The notes beneath the pieces are model-generated. The model saw only the letters and a list, made by a program, of their open reading frames with translations, was not told where the DNA came from and did no database searches. Below are positions 11,015 to 21,604 of a stretch of DNA of 64,000 nt, piece by piece (the stretch's first letter is position 1; each line of letters begins with the position of its first letter). Both the position numbers and the translations under genes were made by a program. The stretch is from Cynocephalus volans (taxonomy: Eukaryota > Chordata > Mammalia > Dermoptera > Cynocephalidae). The stretch lies in the NCBI RefSeq assembly GCF_027409185.1, contig NC_084462.1, positions 16,405,577 through 16,469,576 of the forward strand, in the 5' to 3' direction.

Positions 11015-11085
11015 CCCACGCCAATTAGGAACTCACTTTACATTATTTTAATTTGTCTCTGGGGCCCAGGAAGGAAAGTCATGCG

Positions 11086-11118
<33 letters not shown>

Positions 11119-11190
11119 TGGCTGGAAACTCCAGCAGCCATTATATAAATTACATATAATTGAATACATCAGAGGCAGTTTCTTTTAAAC
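11015..11190. promoter_or_regulatory. Candidate conserved element containing an (ATT)n repeat
   Basis: AT-rich sequence with ccaattagg, cattattttaatttg, attatataaattac and atataattgaatac flanks a pure trinucleotide run (about 11 units at 11086-11119). The flanks do not resemble a SINE or LINE tail. Confidence 0.35.
11086..11119. repeat. (ATT)n microsatellite
   Basis: About 34 bp of uninterrupted ATT units. The length will be polymorphic if it is replicating normally. Confidence 0.95.
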
Positions 11191-11339
11191 AATCATGTTA
11201 TCCCTTCCCCCAAAACGGGGCAGCCCTCCCCTAATAACTGGCTTGGTGCTGTGATGTGAGAATGTCCCAGGCCTGAGAGGGGGACAGAGGCCTCTGAATT
11301 GCCCAGGCCACTTCACCCATGGGCCGCCTAAGGCCCAAA

Positions 11340-11600
11340 GAGGGGACAAGAGGCTTTGAAATCAGTCTGTTGTGGGTTGCACCCCCTGCGGTACCACTAG
11401 CTTGCTGTGTGACCTTGAACAAGTCACCGAACCTCTCTGAGCCTCAGTTTTCTTGTCTGTAACAGTGTCTGCCTTAATGTCCTGATATAACGAGATAATG
11501 CCAGAAATCCCTCAGCGTGGTGCCCATGAAGAGCATGGGCACGTAGGACACGGGTGTTTTAAGGGTCCCTGAGGATTTGTTTTCATCAGGTATGGTAAGA
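11340..11600 (+). repeat. MIR SINE
   Basis: A forward MIR with a long recognisable core: 'ctagcttgctgtgtgacctt', 'gaacctctctgagcctcagt' and 'ttttcttgtctgtaacagtg'. Confidence 0.75.
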
Positions 11601-12204
11601 CATGCCGACATGGAAATGACTGTCATAGGAAGGAGTTTACACTCACAGTCCCCTGAAAACAGCAGGAGGGGCACCTTGCAGGGCAAGGTGGGGAAGCAGC
11701 CGGGTGGTGTCAGGGGGCAGAGAGAGAGGAAGAGCATGGGTGAGAATGTTTGTTGTGATTTCCACAGGAAGAAAGAGGAGAGGCTGGGTAAGCAGTCTTA
11801 AGATTGGATGGTTTGAAGCATTTCAGCAGGTCTGGGACGTAAGGGCTGTCCCCAGTTGTCTAGTACCTGGCCTTGGGTGATTAGGGCAGGGATGATGGCC
11901 ACAGCGTGAGAGCGTGTAGTCCTGTAGAGGAGGTGGTGGGGTGTGGACTCTGGATGAGTTCCTTTGCCTATCACAGGCAAGCCTGCAGGCCAGTTGTTTG
12001 CTGTCTCTAGGAACTGGCCAGCCCTGGGAGGGGTCGCCCTCTAGGATCGGCAAGGCCCCAAACATCAGAGTATAGGAAATAAGAACACACGGTTAATACA
12101 ACAGGAATCAAACAGAATCAAACAGATGCCAACAACCGACAAGAGCACCAATCCTGCCCGTGGGTGCTCGGCCTTCTTGGGGGCCTTCCTTGACACCCAC
12201 AATC

Positions 12205-12330
12205 ACCTTATTGGGGCTGAGATGGGAGTTTCTACCCCAGAGTGTAGATGAGGAAAGTGAGGCCCAGAGAGGAAAGCCACTTGCTGGAGGTCACACAGGG
12301 AATGGGTCAGAGCCAGGATGCAAACCAGCC
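12205..12330 (-). repeat. MIR SINE fragment
   Basis: Reverse MIR core: 'gatgaggaaagtgaggccca' then 'ggaggtcacacagggaatgg' and 'agccaggatgcaaacc'. Confidence 0.7.
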
Positions 12331-12429
12331 TAGGGTGACCCCAGGGCCTAGGCCCAAGCTCTCCACCAGGGTTCGGGGCTGGGGCTTCGGGCTATGGGAA
12401 GCCTGCAGGTGAACGGGATGTGGGGGAAG

Positions 12430-12600
12430 GACTCAACCTGGCTTCTGGTCTGTGTCAGGGTCAAATGAGGTCATATCTGTGGAGCATCAGCACATAGTGG
12501 TGCTCAGTAAGCATTCACTCTCTGGGTGAGCTTGGACAAGCCCCCACCCCACTGTAGGCCTCAGTTTCCCCATCTGTACAGTGAGGAATGCAGTGGGGAG
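12430..12600 (+). repeat. MIR-like traces
   Basis: 'gtggtgctcagtaagcattc' is followed by 'gcctcagtttccccatctgt'. The order suggests two adjacent MIR remnants. Confidence 0.45.
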
Positions 12601-13084
12601 GGTCTCACACTTCCCTTTGGGGAATTTATCCCAAAGATGCTCTCATACTCTGGTGCCCAAAGCTGTTCCTTGCACACCGTGTATGACAGCAAATGCCTGG
12701 AAACTACCCTGTGTCCAACAGAGGGGGCTGGGTGAAAAAGACACGCACATAGGACCCTGCGCTGGAACGCTACAAGGCTGGCAGGAAGAATGGCGCAGCT
12801 CTACACGCCAAAGGGAAGGATGGCCAGGTGATGTCGGTCAAAGCAGCCCAACAGAGGATAATGCGCATGACCTGCTGTCACTGGAGGAAGATGATTGGTC
12901 ATCTTTAGTCCTCGTATAATCATAGGACACTTCTGGACACACAAGACAATGCCAGCAGTGGCTGCCACGGGACTGGCAGCCTGGGGATCTTCAGTGGAAG
13001 GGAAACTTATTTTTCAGTTCATCCCTTTTGTACTGTCTAAAATTGCTTTTTACCATGTACTGTATGACTTTCTTTTTTTAAATG

Positions 13085-13585
13085 TTTTAAGCACTTCTAG
13101 GTGTATGCCCAGGAAAATTGAAAACATAAGTCTACATAAAAACCTGCACACAAATATTCTTAGCAGAATGATTCATAATAGTCAAAAAGTGAAAGCAACC
13201 CAAATGTCCATCAGTGAATGAATGGATAAACAAAACGTGGCGAATCCACACAATGGACTGTCATTCGGCTATAGAAAGGCATGCAGCACTGACCCACGCT
13301 ACAACGTGGATGAACCTTGCAAACATTCTGCTCGGTGAAAGAAGCCAGACACAAAGGCCACGTATTGTAAGATTCCACTTATACAAAATGTCCAGAATAG
13401 GCAAATCCATAGAAACAGAGGGAGCTAAGGGTTTAGGTGGAAATGGGAAGTGAGTGCTTATAGGTATAGGGTTTCTTTTTGGAGTAATGAAAATATTCTG
13501 AAATTAGATAGTGGTGATGGTCGCACAATTCTGCAAATATACTAAAAACCGTAAAATTGCACACTTTAAAAAGGTGAGTTACGTG
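13085..13585 (+). repeat. L1 LINE 3'-region fragment
   Basis: Close to the L1M 3' consensus: 'gtgaatgaatggataaacaa', 'tgaaagaagccagacacaaa', 'ccagaataggcaaatccata', 'ttctgaaattagatagtggt' and the end 'attgcacactttaaaaaggt'. It is the best-preserved 3' end of the three + strand copies in the left part of the window. Confidence 0.9.
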
Positions 13586-13589
13586 GCAT

Positions 13590-14150
13590 TTTGTATTGGT
13601 TTCCCAGGACTGCCATAACTGGTGGCTTAAAACAACAGAAATGTTACTGTGTCCCAGTTCTGGAGGCCAGAGTCTGAAATCAAGGTGCTGGCAGGGCCAC
13701 GCTCCCTGCCTCTCCAGCTTCAGGTGGTGGCGGGCGATCCTTGGTCTTCCTTGGCCCGCGATGACATCACTCTGGTCTCTGCTTCCACCTTCACGTGGCC
13801 ATCTCCTCCCTGTGAGTCTCTGTCTTCATGTGGCATTTTCCTCTTCTTTATTTATTTATTTATTTTTTTTCGTTTTTTCGTGACGGGCACTCAGCCAGTG
13901 AGTGCACCGGTCAGTCCTATATAGGATCTGGACCCGCGGCGGGAGCGTCGCCGCGCTCCCAGCGCAGCACTCTACCAAGTGCGCCACGGGCTCGGCCCGC
14001 ATTTTCCTCTTCTTATAACGACACCAGTCATATTAGATTAGAGCCCATCCTGATGACCTCATCTTAACCTGATTACACCTGCAAAGAACCCCACTAACAA
14101 ATGAGGTCACATTCACAGGTAAGGGGAAGGGTTCAGACTTCAACATATCT
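13590..14150 (-). mobile_element. Solitary MaLR-type LTR (MLT1-like), split by a SINE
   Basis: Read on the + strand: 'ggtttcccaggactgccata', 'ggtggcttaaaacaacagaa', 'agttctggaggccagagtct', then after the SINE 'cgacaccagtcatattagat' and 'aaatgaggtcacattcacag'. This is the reverse complement of the same LTR type seen at 25755, 38945 and 50394. The family name is from memory. No internal retroviral genes are seen. Confidence 0.7.
13849..13998 (-). mobile_element. CYN-like SINE nested in an LTR, 16-bp TSD
   Basis: gcattttcctcttctt at 13833-13848 is repeated at 13999-14014. The minus strand of the insert starts ggccgagcccgtggcgcac and carries the B-box-like cgcgggtccagatcc (gggttcggatcc in related copies), then cctatatagg and an (AAAT)-rich tail. 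It is clearly younger than the LTR it splits. Confidence 0.9.
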
Positions 14151-14479
14151 TTTCTTTTTTTAACTTTTAGGCAATAAAATACAGAGACAGAGAAAACAGA
14201 CCCCATTGTAGGGAGCGCTGAGTCTGAATCCACCGTCTGAGTGACTTCACAGGACAGCCAGGACTCTGTGAGGGGAAGGCCTTTGCCGCCCTCGGCTCAT
14301 GCAATAAGCACTCAAATAGTGTTCGAGAGAACCACATCAGCAATCATTACGTCCCTGTCCCCTCCCTCCCTGGAACCCCAGGCCTTTCTCTACACCAGCC
14401 CCTGTCCTGGCCCTTAGCTCTGACCCCGAGCGCCCCATCCCCCAGTCCCCAGATCTCGCTCAGAGTCAGTGGCAGTCAG

Positions 14480-14735
14480 GCCTGTCACGTGCCCACATCC
14501 CCAACTTGTAAAGTAACAACCTGTCACAAGCACAACCTCTTTGCACCCAAAATGTTCTCTGATCTGTGTAAACTGCAATTGAAGCTGCGCCGCTTGATAT
14601 TAATATCTTTTGTTTGTGTGTCAGGGTTCTGCAGAATCTAATTAAGGAGTGTTCTCTGCGTATCCGGGGTGTTCGAACAATTCCACGGAGCAGACAATGC
14701 AAGCTGTTGACCTGCACAGATAAACTGTGTTTATG
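14480..14735. promoter_or_regulatory. Candidate conserved non-coding element
   Basis: A non-repetitive island containing cacgtg (E-box), gtaaactgcaattgaag, gatattaatatc (a 12-bp palindrome at about 14596), tctaattaaggag, gttcgaacaattcc and agataaactgtg. CpGs are retained (gcgccgc, tccgggg, ttccacgg) in spite of the AT content, which suggests constraint. No coding frame is supported. Confidence 0.5.
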
Positions 14736-16139
14736 CAGGGTTCGGGGGTGGCAGATGTGGTGGGGGTGCACATGGGCTGCTCTTTTCTGCTGGGGCGCCA
14801 AGCATTGTCTGCCTGAGGTTAGCCCCTGTGCGTGGGCGGTGTGGGCTTCTTCGCTGGGAGGTATTTGTCCTAGCAGAGACTTTTTTGTATGTACTTCTGT
14901 GTATGTACACATGCACACACAAGCTAGGCCTCCCTGGGCAAGTGACTCCTGTCTCTTTGTCCCTTTCCCCAGTGTGTCTCCCCCCCCCTCACAATAGCCC
15001 TATGAGTTGGGCATAACTGCCCCATTGCACAGATGGGGAGGTTGAGGCCTCTGGAGCCTGAGGAGGACACATGTGTTAAGGCAGGAGCTCGGGAGCCTCT
15101 GAGCAGCCATCGGGTACCAGACAAAGCCCCACCTGGGGGGCTGGGCCGAGCTCACCCCAGTCAGATGATGACACAGGGACAGAGCATGTAGTCTGTCCTT
15201 GGGGGGAGGCCAGGACAAGAACTGTTGTCCCACTAGGTAGACAGGGAGACCAAGGCCCAGAGAGGACAAGAGCTTGCCCACCACACACAGTGGGTTGGGG
15301 GCAGAGCAAGGTCCTTCCTGTCCCTCCAGGCCACACTCTGAGGTCTCTTTGGAGAGAATCACTTAATCCCAGGTGGGACCAAGAGATCAAGGCCTTGTGT
15401 CCTTCAGTCTGAGGTAACTGGTTGTCCAGGGTGGCTTCAGGAGCCCCTGACAGGGGGTCCTGGCCCTACACTTGGGTCACCTTGGCAAGTGTCCACCCCC
15501 CTCTGACCTCAGTGATCTCCCTGGGGAAATAATGGACACTGTGGAGGTACACAGTATGTGCAGTTGCTCAGGGCTCCAGGGTCACTAGCCCCACTGCCCT
15601 GCTGGGGGACCTGCAGTGTGGGCAGCATTAGATGATGCCCACTCCAGTGGCCCCCTCCCCCAGCTCAGGGTCTTGCCTGATGGGAGGGGCCACCCATGCC
15701 CAAGGCCTGTCTGGTTGCCAGGGGTGTCTGGGCCAATGTTGCAAATAGATGTGATCCCTCCAGCTGGGGGAATCTGCGACTCCACCCCTGATGTCCCCCA
15801 GACCCTGTGTGCCTTGGAGAAAGAAAACCAGCGGCCAGATCTGCTGAGGACCAGGTGGGAGAATGCTCCAGACCCCGGGCTGCAGGGTTGGAGGAGGCAT
15901 GCCAGGCGGGGTACATGATGCAGGCAAAGGCGTGGAGACAGCCTGAACTGGGGATTCGGTGTGGAGCAGAGGTCTGGGTAAGGCAGCCAGTGTGACCATG
16001 GGCTGCACCAGTCTGCGCGCGCATGCATGTGTGTAATGGATGCGCAGCAATGCGCCTTTGTGTGAGTGCAGTCTGGTGCACATGTAATCGGTGTGCACCT
16101 GAGTCTACTGCGAACGTGGGAGTACCTGCCCCTAGCACC

Positions 16140-16315
16140 CAAGCCAGGGCCTCCGCCCCCCTGGGGCGCTTAGGAAACGCCGCAGCGCCACCTGCCGGCC
16201 ACCCGCTCCGAGCTCGACAGGGGTGGCCCCGCCCCTCTCGTGGCCCCGCCCCCACCTGACTCCGCCGCTGAGGCCTGGTCCCATCTTCCGCAGGGCGTGG
16301 CCAAGGACGCAGGTG
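16140..16315 (+). promoter_or_regulatory. GC-box cluster with CTCF-like site and strong splice donor
   Basis: A compact CpG-rich block: gccccgcccc and ggccccgcccccac are GC boxes, and gcgccacctgccgg (16185-16198) matches 13 of 14 positions of the CTCF core on the minus strand. Further on, cgcaggtgagtaac contains the near-perfect donor CAG|GTGAGT at about 16309-16317. Together these resemble a small promoter with a first exon of a non-coding transcript, but transcription is not shown by sequence alone. Confidence 0.35.
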
Positions 16316-16399
16316 AGTAACTGGACCCTGACCCAACAGTGGCCTTGGAGAGGGGGGCAGCCGGGTCTCATCTTTAGGGCTCCCAGCTGAAGAGTGGGG

Positions 16400-16600
16400 A
16401 CAACTGCATGAATTAAACGCATGCCAGGAGTACAGTAAAAGGATTCACTGTGTCGCTTAATCCTCCCATTATGTGGCTCCATTTTACAGATGAGGAAACC
16501 GAGGCAAGAGAAGATAAGTAACCTGCCCATGGTCACAGAAGGAGAAAATGGCAAAGTGGGCTTTGAGCCTGAGTGCAGTGTACACTCAACACCTCCAGCT
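16400..16600 (-). repeat. MIR SINE
   Basis: Reverse MIR: 'ccattttacagatgaggaaa', 'aagtaacctgcccatggtca' and 'gggctttgagcctgagtgca'. Confidence 0.75.
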
Positions 16601-16814
16601 CCTAGTAAAGTCATATTTATTTCATTATTAATTGTTAGTTATGAGTATGAACGCATTTAACCCTCACACCCCTTGCAGTAGGCATCTAGGAAGTGATGGA
16701 GGCAGGACTGGCCCCCACCCCCACCCCCACATTCTGATCTGTCACCAGTACCTCACATGGTCAGGAGGAATTTGTAGTGGAGAGAGAGGATCCTCAGGAT
16801 TTCAGCACAAACGG

Positions 16815-16930
16815 AATTGGAGGCAGAGGAGTGGAGTCGGTTTACAGCTGCAACCTCACTGAGTAACCTTCAGCAAGTCCTTGACCCCCTATGGGCCTCA
16901 GTTTCCCCATCTGTACAATATGTGTGGGTT
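16815..16930 (+). repeat. MIR SINE fragment
   Basis: 'agtaaccttcagcaagtcct' then 'gggcctcagtttccccatct' give the forward MIR core. Confidence 0.65.
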
Positions 16931-17389
16931 GTGGGGGGAGAGCTAGAACATCTATTTTCTCAGGTTCTTCCCCCCACCCCAGACAGTGCAGGATTCCAGG
17001 AATCCCTGAAGATCTGAGCTGGTGTAGGGACTGAAGGTTCAGGGTGGTCCAGCCCTGTGAGGGGTCACTCCCAGTGCCTGTAGCTGTCACTGATAGCAAG
17101 TTGAGTGCCTCTGTGTACTGCTGCTCACATTTCCAGCCATGATCCAGCCCCCACCTCTCCTCCAGCGTCTCACTCTGAGGGGGAAGCATCTTGGATGGAG
17201 GGTAAGGGGCTGCCAGGGACAGATGGCGTTGGCCCGGGTGCCAGCCCAGCAAGGGCCGCTGGACGAGCCGGGCAGAACCTGCTGCTGTCGAGAGCCTCTG
17301 CCAAGTGCAGTCAGTGCAGGCTCTAAACTCAGGCTGCACCTGGTGAGTGAGGAGGTTGTGCCGGGGGGATCCTGAGTGGGGGAGAGGAG

Positions 17390-17650
17390 GGAAGGCAGAC
17401 TGGCTTGGCTATGTCCCTGACAAGCATGACCTTGGGCAACTTCCTTCCCCACTTCTGCCTGGCCTCCTCCTCTCCTGGCCTTCCAGACCCCTGCTGTCCT
17501 AACTGTCCCATTCCCCAGCTACCTTGTCACCCCAGGACTCAGTCATATAGCTTCATTCACACCCCAGCTGGCTGTGTGGCCTTGGGCAAGTTGCTTCACC
17601 TCTCTAAACCTCCTTATTCTCATCTGGAAAATAAGCTGACACACCTGACC
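17390..17650 (+). repeat. MIR SINE fragments
   Basis: Two forward MIR-like stretches: 'gaccttgggcaacttc' near 17430, and 'ctgtgtggccttgggcaagt' with 'cttcacctctctaaacctcc' near 17570-17610. Confidence 0.65.
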
Positions 17651-17850
17651 TGGCTCTGGCCCAGATGTGGGGCCAGAACCAGAGGCTGAGGCAGAAGAGG
17701 GCAGATCTGCAGCCCTGGGCCTGAGCACAGCAGGGTCCTCAGGAGGCCCACTGTGTGCTGGTGCAGTGTTGAACGCCATCTTGCGATTTCATTCCTTCCT
17801 TGCCACCAGCCTGAGGGTCAGATCAAATTGCCTTTATCAGCCCCGTTTTA

Positions 17851-18057
17851 TTTTTATTTATTTATTTATTATTTATTTATTTTATTTTATTTATTTTTTA
17901 ATAAAGATGACCGGTAAGGGGATCTCAACCCTTGGCTTGGTGTTGTCAGCACCATGCTCAGCCAGTGAGTGAACCGGCCATCCCTACATAGGATCCGAAC
18001 CCATGGCCTTGGTTTTATCAGCACCGCACTCTCCCGAGTGAGCCACGGGCCGGCCCT
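17851..18057 (-). mobile_element. CYN-like dimeric SINE with full right tRNA half, 14-bp TSD
   Basis: tcagccccgtttta at 17837-17850 is repeated at 18060-18073. On the minus strand the element begins ggccggcccgtggctcact and runs through gggttcggatcctatg. Its second half is plainly tRNA-Ile-like (gatggccggttcactcactg … gtgctgacaacaccaagcc … gggttgagatccccttaccg), followed by an A/T-rich tail. It is the most complete dimer in the window. Confidence 0.9.
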
Positions 18058-18799
18058 TGTCAGCCCCGTTTTAAAGATGGGAAAGTTGAGGCTCCAAGAA
18101 ATGATGTGATTTTCCCATGAAAGGGAATGAGAACAGGCTTCCAACCCACGAGGCTGTAAGCAGAGCTACAAGTAGGTCAACGCACCCCATCCTCAGACCC
18201 AGGGAACCCCCCACAATGCATTTGAGGCCTCTGGACTTTGGGGCCCCTGGAGAAAGGAAACTCAGATACTTCAGATGCTTGGAATTCGGTTCCTATTCCC
18301 AGGGAGTGGCCCAGTTGGGCCCTTCAATCCCTTTTACAGACAGGCAGCCCGAGGCTGAGACAGAGCTGGGGGAGCTGGACACACCATGGGTGGGAGAAGC
18401 CACCCTAACCCGCTACCAGATGCACAGGGCACTCACAGTCACACCCCCACCCTGACGCACACATATACCCCTTGGGATCACAGGAAACAGCAGAGACAGA
18501 GGAGTCAGGACCTGCTTTTCTCCATTTGTGAGTGGGCAGGGCTGTCAGACCCCTCCCGATAGCTCAATCCTCAGCTCTGCCCAGGGCAGGAGGCCAGAGA
18601 CTCCGGGCTCAGAACTGACTGTGATGTCTCTTCAGGCTACAACTATTTGCCAGACCCCCCCCCCCCACAGGTGTACCCAGGTTCACACCTGTCCGCCCCA
18701 CCCCATCTTGAGCAGGTGTGTCTTCTAGGCTAAGTCATGTACCTGCTTTTGTATGTTCATCTGCTAGGCAGCCAATATAGCCCTACAAATGCCTACGGC

Positions 18800-18895
18800 A
18801 ATTGTTGGATGGATAGATGGATGGATGGACATAGGGATGGATGGGTAGATGGGTGGGAGGTAGGTAGGTGGGTGGATGGATGGATGGATGAGTAG
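18800..18895. repeat. (GGAT)n-type degenerate tetranucleotide repeat
   Basis: Units of tgga/tggatgga with variants taga, gggtaggt and ggtagg. Regular spacing without unique spacers rules out an array of another kind. Confidence 0.9.
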
Positions 18896-18964
18896 AGAAA
18901 CAGAAAACTGAGAGACTAAGTGCGTGCCATTGTTTAGTAGTGGAGATGGGTTACTCTAAGGCCC

Positions 18965-19060
18965 ACTGTGAGCCTCATTTTATAGATGAGGAAACTGAGG
19001 CAGGAGATAGCAAGTGACTGGTGCAGGATCACACAGTGAGCTCTGGGCGGAGCCTAGACC
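18965..19060 (-). repeat. MIR SINE fragment
   Basis: 'cattttatagatgaggaaac' and 'gtgcaggatcacacagtgag' form the reverse MIR core. Confidence 0.7.
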
Positions 19061-19424
19061 CTGTCTTCATGGAGGCACCTGCCTGGCCTAGGTGACACAG
19101 GGGGTCTCAGCACACTGGAGCCACACAGACCCTCAGAGACTCCAGATGGGGCCCTGGGCTCAGGCAGCCTATGCCAGGTACTGCACACAGAAGGGGTGCG
19201 GGGAGGCACCTGCCCCTGCCTCTCCTGCAATCCCTCCTAGGGGCACCCGCCTCCTGCTGCTGCCCCTCCTCCCCTAGCCCTATGTCTCTGGCCTCAGTGG
19301 CCTTGGGGACACACCTGCCCCACCCGGCTCTCCAGAGCTCCTCACACCTGGCACTGGACACAAGGGGCTCAGAAGCAGGGTGTGAGGTGGGATGGTGGCA
19401 TGAGGCCCATGAATCCTCCCAGAC

Positions 19425-19540
19425 CAAGGTAATTAAAGTGCATGGTTATGTAGAAGTTTGTAATTAAACAAGTGTGCATCATCAGACATCCCAGCATGGC
19501 GCCTGATGAATTAATTACAAGGATGCCAGACCCTCAGGTT
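19425..19540. promoter_or_regulatory. Candidate conserved non-coding element
   Basis: aaggtaattaaagtgc, tttgtaattaaacaag, catcatcagacatc and gatgaattaattacaagg make a tight run of four TAATTA-type homeodomain sites within about 100 bp. There is no repeat match and the flanks are GC-rich. Confidence 0.5.
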
Positions 19541-20199
19541 TGTGTCCTCACTGAGTGTGGAGGGGTAGCCCTGAGCCTTCATGTGGGGAAACATGCTGGG
19601 GGGATGGGGGAGCAGACCCAGCTTCCACCCTTGCCCCCTTCCCCCTGCCAACAGCCCTCCTAGGCCCACCTTCTGACCCCCAGCTTTGCCAACAGCCCAC
19701 CACCCACCCAATCCTAGAGCTGGCACTCTGTGCCCACCCCCTGTGACATCACACAGAGCCTGGGGCCTTCCCTGTAGGCAGCTCCTGCATATCTGGTGTT
19801 GGGAGGGAGGGGTTACGGCCCAACCCCCCTGGGGGCACCACCATTTGCCTCACTGGACATCAGCCCAGTGGCTCAGAAAGCACTCCCTACCCCGGGGGTC
19901 CAGGCCACCTGTGAAGCAGGTATAGTTCTCCCATTTCATAGATGGGGAATCTGAGGCTTCTCAGAGAGAGTAGATGTATCTTTCCAAGAGGGTCTGGATT
20001 GGAGTCCAGAGCTTTGGTCTCCCAGCACAGTGTACTCTCCTACACCCAGCTTCCCCTGGCTTCCCACCTGTGACACATTTCAGGGACCAAGAATCCTGCT
20101 TGAGCGCCCAGCCTGGGTGGAGAACTCATGGCCCTTTGTGTTCTGGGCCCGGTTACCTCTCCATCTTGTGGACTCCCCTCTCCTCCTTGCTGTGTCCAG

Positions 20200-20480
20200 C
20201 CACGCTGAGCTCGCTGACTCTCCACCATGCCAAGCTGCCCCGGGGCCTTTGCACTTGCGGCCCTGCCTGGCATGCTGTACCCTCTGGGCAGAGTTCCTCG
20301 ACCATCATTCGCACAGTGCCACCCCTGCTCTGCTCAACTGGTCTTCAAGCCCTTCACAGTACCTGATGCTGTGTGCTCTTTACTTGTAGTGTGTCTTTGT
20401 CCGTTGTCTCCCAACTAGGACATAAGCTTACCTTGTTGTTGAATGGACTGAGTGGTCTATGGTCTCCATTGCTGCACCTG
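20200..20480 (+). repeat. L2 LINE 3'-end fragment
   Basis: 'ggggcctttgcacttgcggc' then 'gcctggcatgctgtaccctc', and later 'caactaggacataagctta', follow the L2 3' order (first-pass Leu/Ala-rich ORF end, then the 3' UTR). Confidence 0.7.
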
Positions 20481-21135
20481 CTTGGAGCATCCACCTTGAC
20501 AGGTAGTGAGCACCCTGTTCTTGGGAGAAACCATGCCCAAGTGGTGGGCATGGGAGGAGGGAGAGACCTCTGTCTCCAGCCAGGGCAGGAGCAAAGCTCT
20601 GGCAAGGCTGACCAGCATGCCCACCCTGTGCCCCCATGTCCCTGAACAAACCCACCCCTATGCCAGCAGGGCCAGATCACTGCCTCAGCTCCTCCAGGCC
20701 TGATGCCAGCTGCGGAGGCAGGAGCTGGCCAAGCTACAGGAAACTCACCAGTAGTGCCAGGTGCCTCCCCAGGTGGCTGCTCCCTGCCCGGCCCAAGATC
20801 TGCCACCTGCCTCCAGACCCCTGCTCCATGCAAACTCGGAGGGTCCCTACACCCCCTGTCAGCTGAGGTTTCCTCCTCCATATGGTAGAGAACCCCTGTG
20901 TCCCCAGCCCTGGCCTGGAGAGAGTGCCCCGAGCAGGGCCTAGCTTCAGTCCTGGGAGAATGCAGTCCAGGGACATTGCCACGACCCTGCTTTGACGGAT
21001 AATGATCCAGAGCTCCTCTTGGGTGGGACTTGCAGTCAGCACTCACTCCAACACAGGAAGGGAAACCGAGGCCCAAGAGAGCAGAAAGAGCCTCGCAGAG
21101 GGCGTCTGGGACAACTCATTTGTCACTTTCTATTT
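20481..21135. other. Intergenic sequence, nothing recognised
   Basis: GC-rich, with a 240-codon open frame on the minus strand that has no domain, no codon bias and no exon boundaries. I treat it as chance. Confidence 0.45.
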
Positions 21136-21139
21136 CTCT

Positions 21140-21240
21140 TGTAAAAGCACACACATGCACATACATTCACACCCACAAAAATCTACACACATGAATACAT
21201 GTGTGTGTAAGTGCACACACTTATCACAACTGTGCACACT
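21140..21240. repeat. CA-rich low-complexity region
   Basis: Repeated acacacatgcacatac-like text, interrupted and impure. Confidence 0.75.
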
Positions 21241-21604
21241 CACCAGGGCTGGGGGTAACTCAGGCCCTGAGCCAGGTTCCATTGCTTATAATGCAAGTGT
21301 GTGATGTTGGGTGTATGACACACCTCCCATGGGTGTCCTGGCCAGAACCACAGCAAGATGCACCTTAATACATGTAGGTAACACTCTCCGTGCTCCATGC
21401 CTTCCTGCCGTGACATGGCATGCCTGTGGCATGTGCAGAGGGCGTGTTCTGTGCTGCAAGAAGGCTGGGTGCAGGGGCCATGTAGTGTTTCATGTGGAGG
21501 ATGTGACCAGCACTTGTGACAGGACCTGAAGGCGGATGTGGTGTGCTGTGTAGTGTGTCTGATGCATCGAATGGGATAAATACATAACACGAAAGACGTC
21601 ATAT

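Noticed and set aside
15665..16336. A 223-codon open frame on the minus strand through the GC-rich block
   Set aside because: Composition is biased by Pro/Arg/Gly/Ala from GC content, there is no recognisable protein, and several overlapping frames are open on the same strand.
18800..18895. A possible CRISPR-like or other spaced repeat array
   Set aside because: It is a degenerate tetranucleotide with no unique spacers, in a mammalian genome.
20354..21076. A 240-codon open frame on the minus strand
   Set aside because: GC-rich DNA makes long chance frames. It has no domain or splice signals and overlaps an L2 end.
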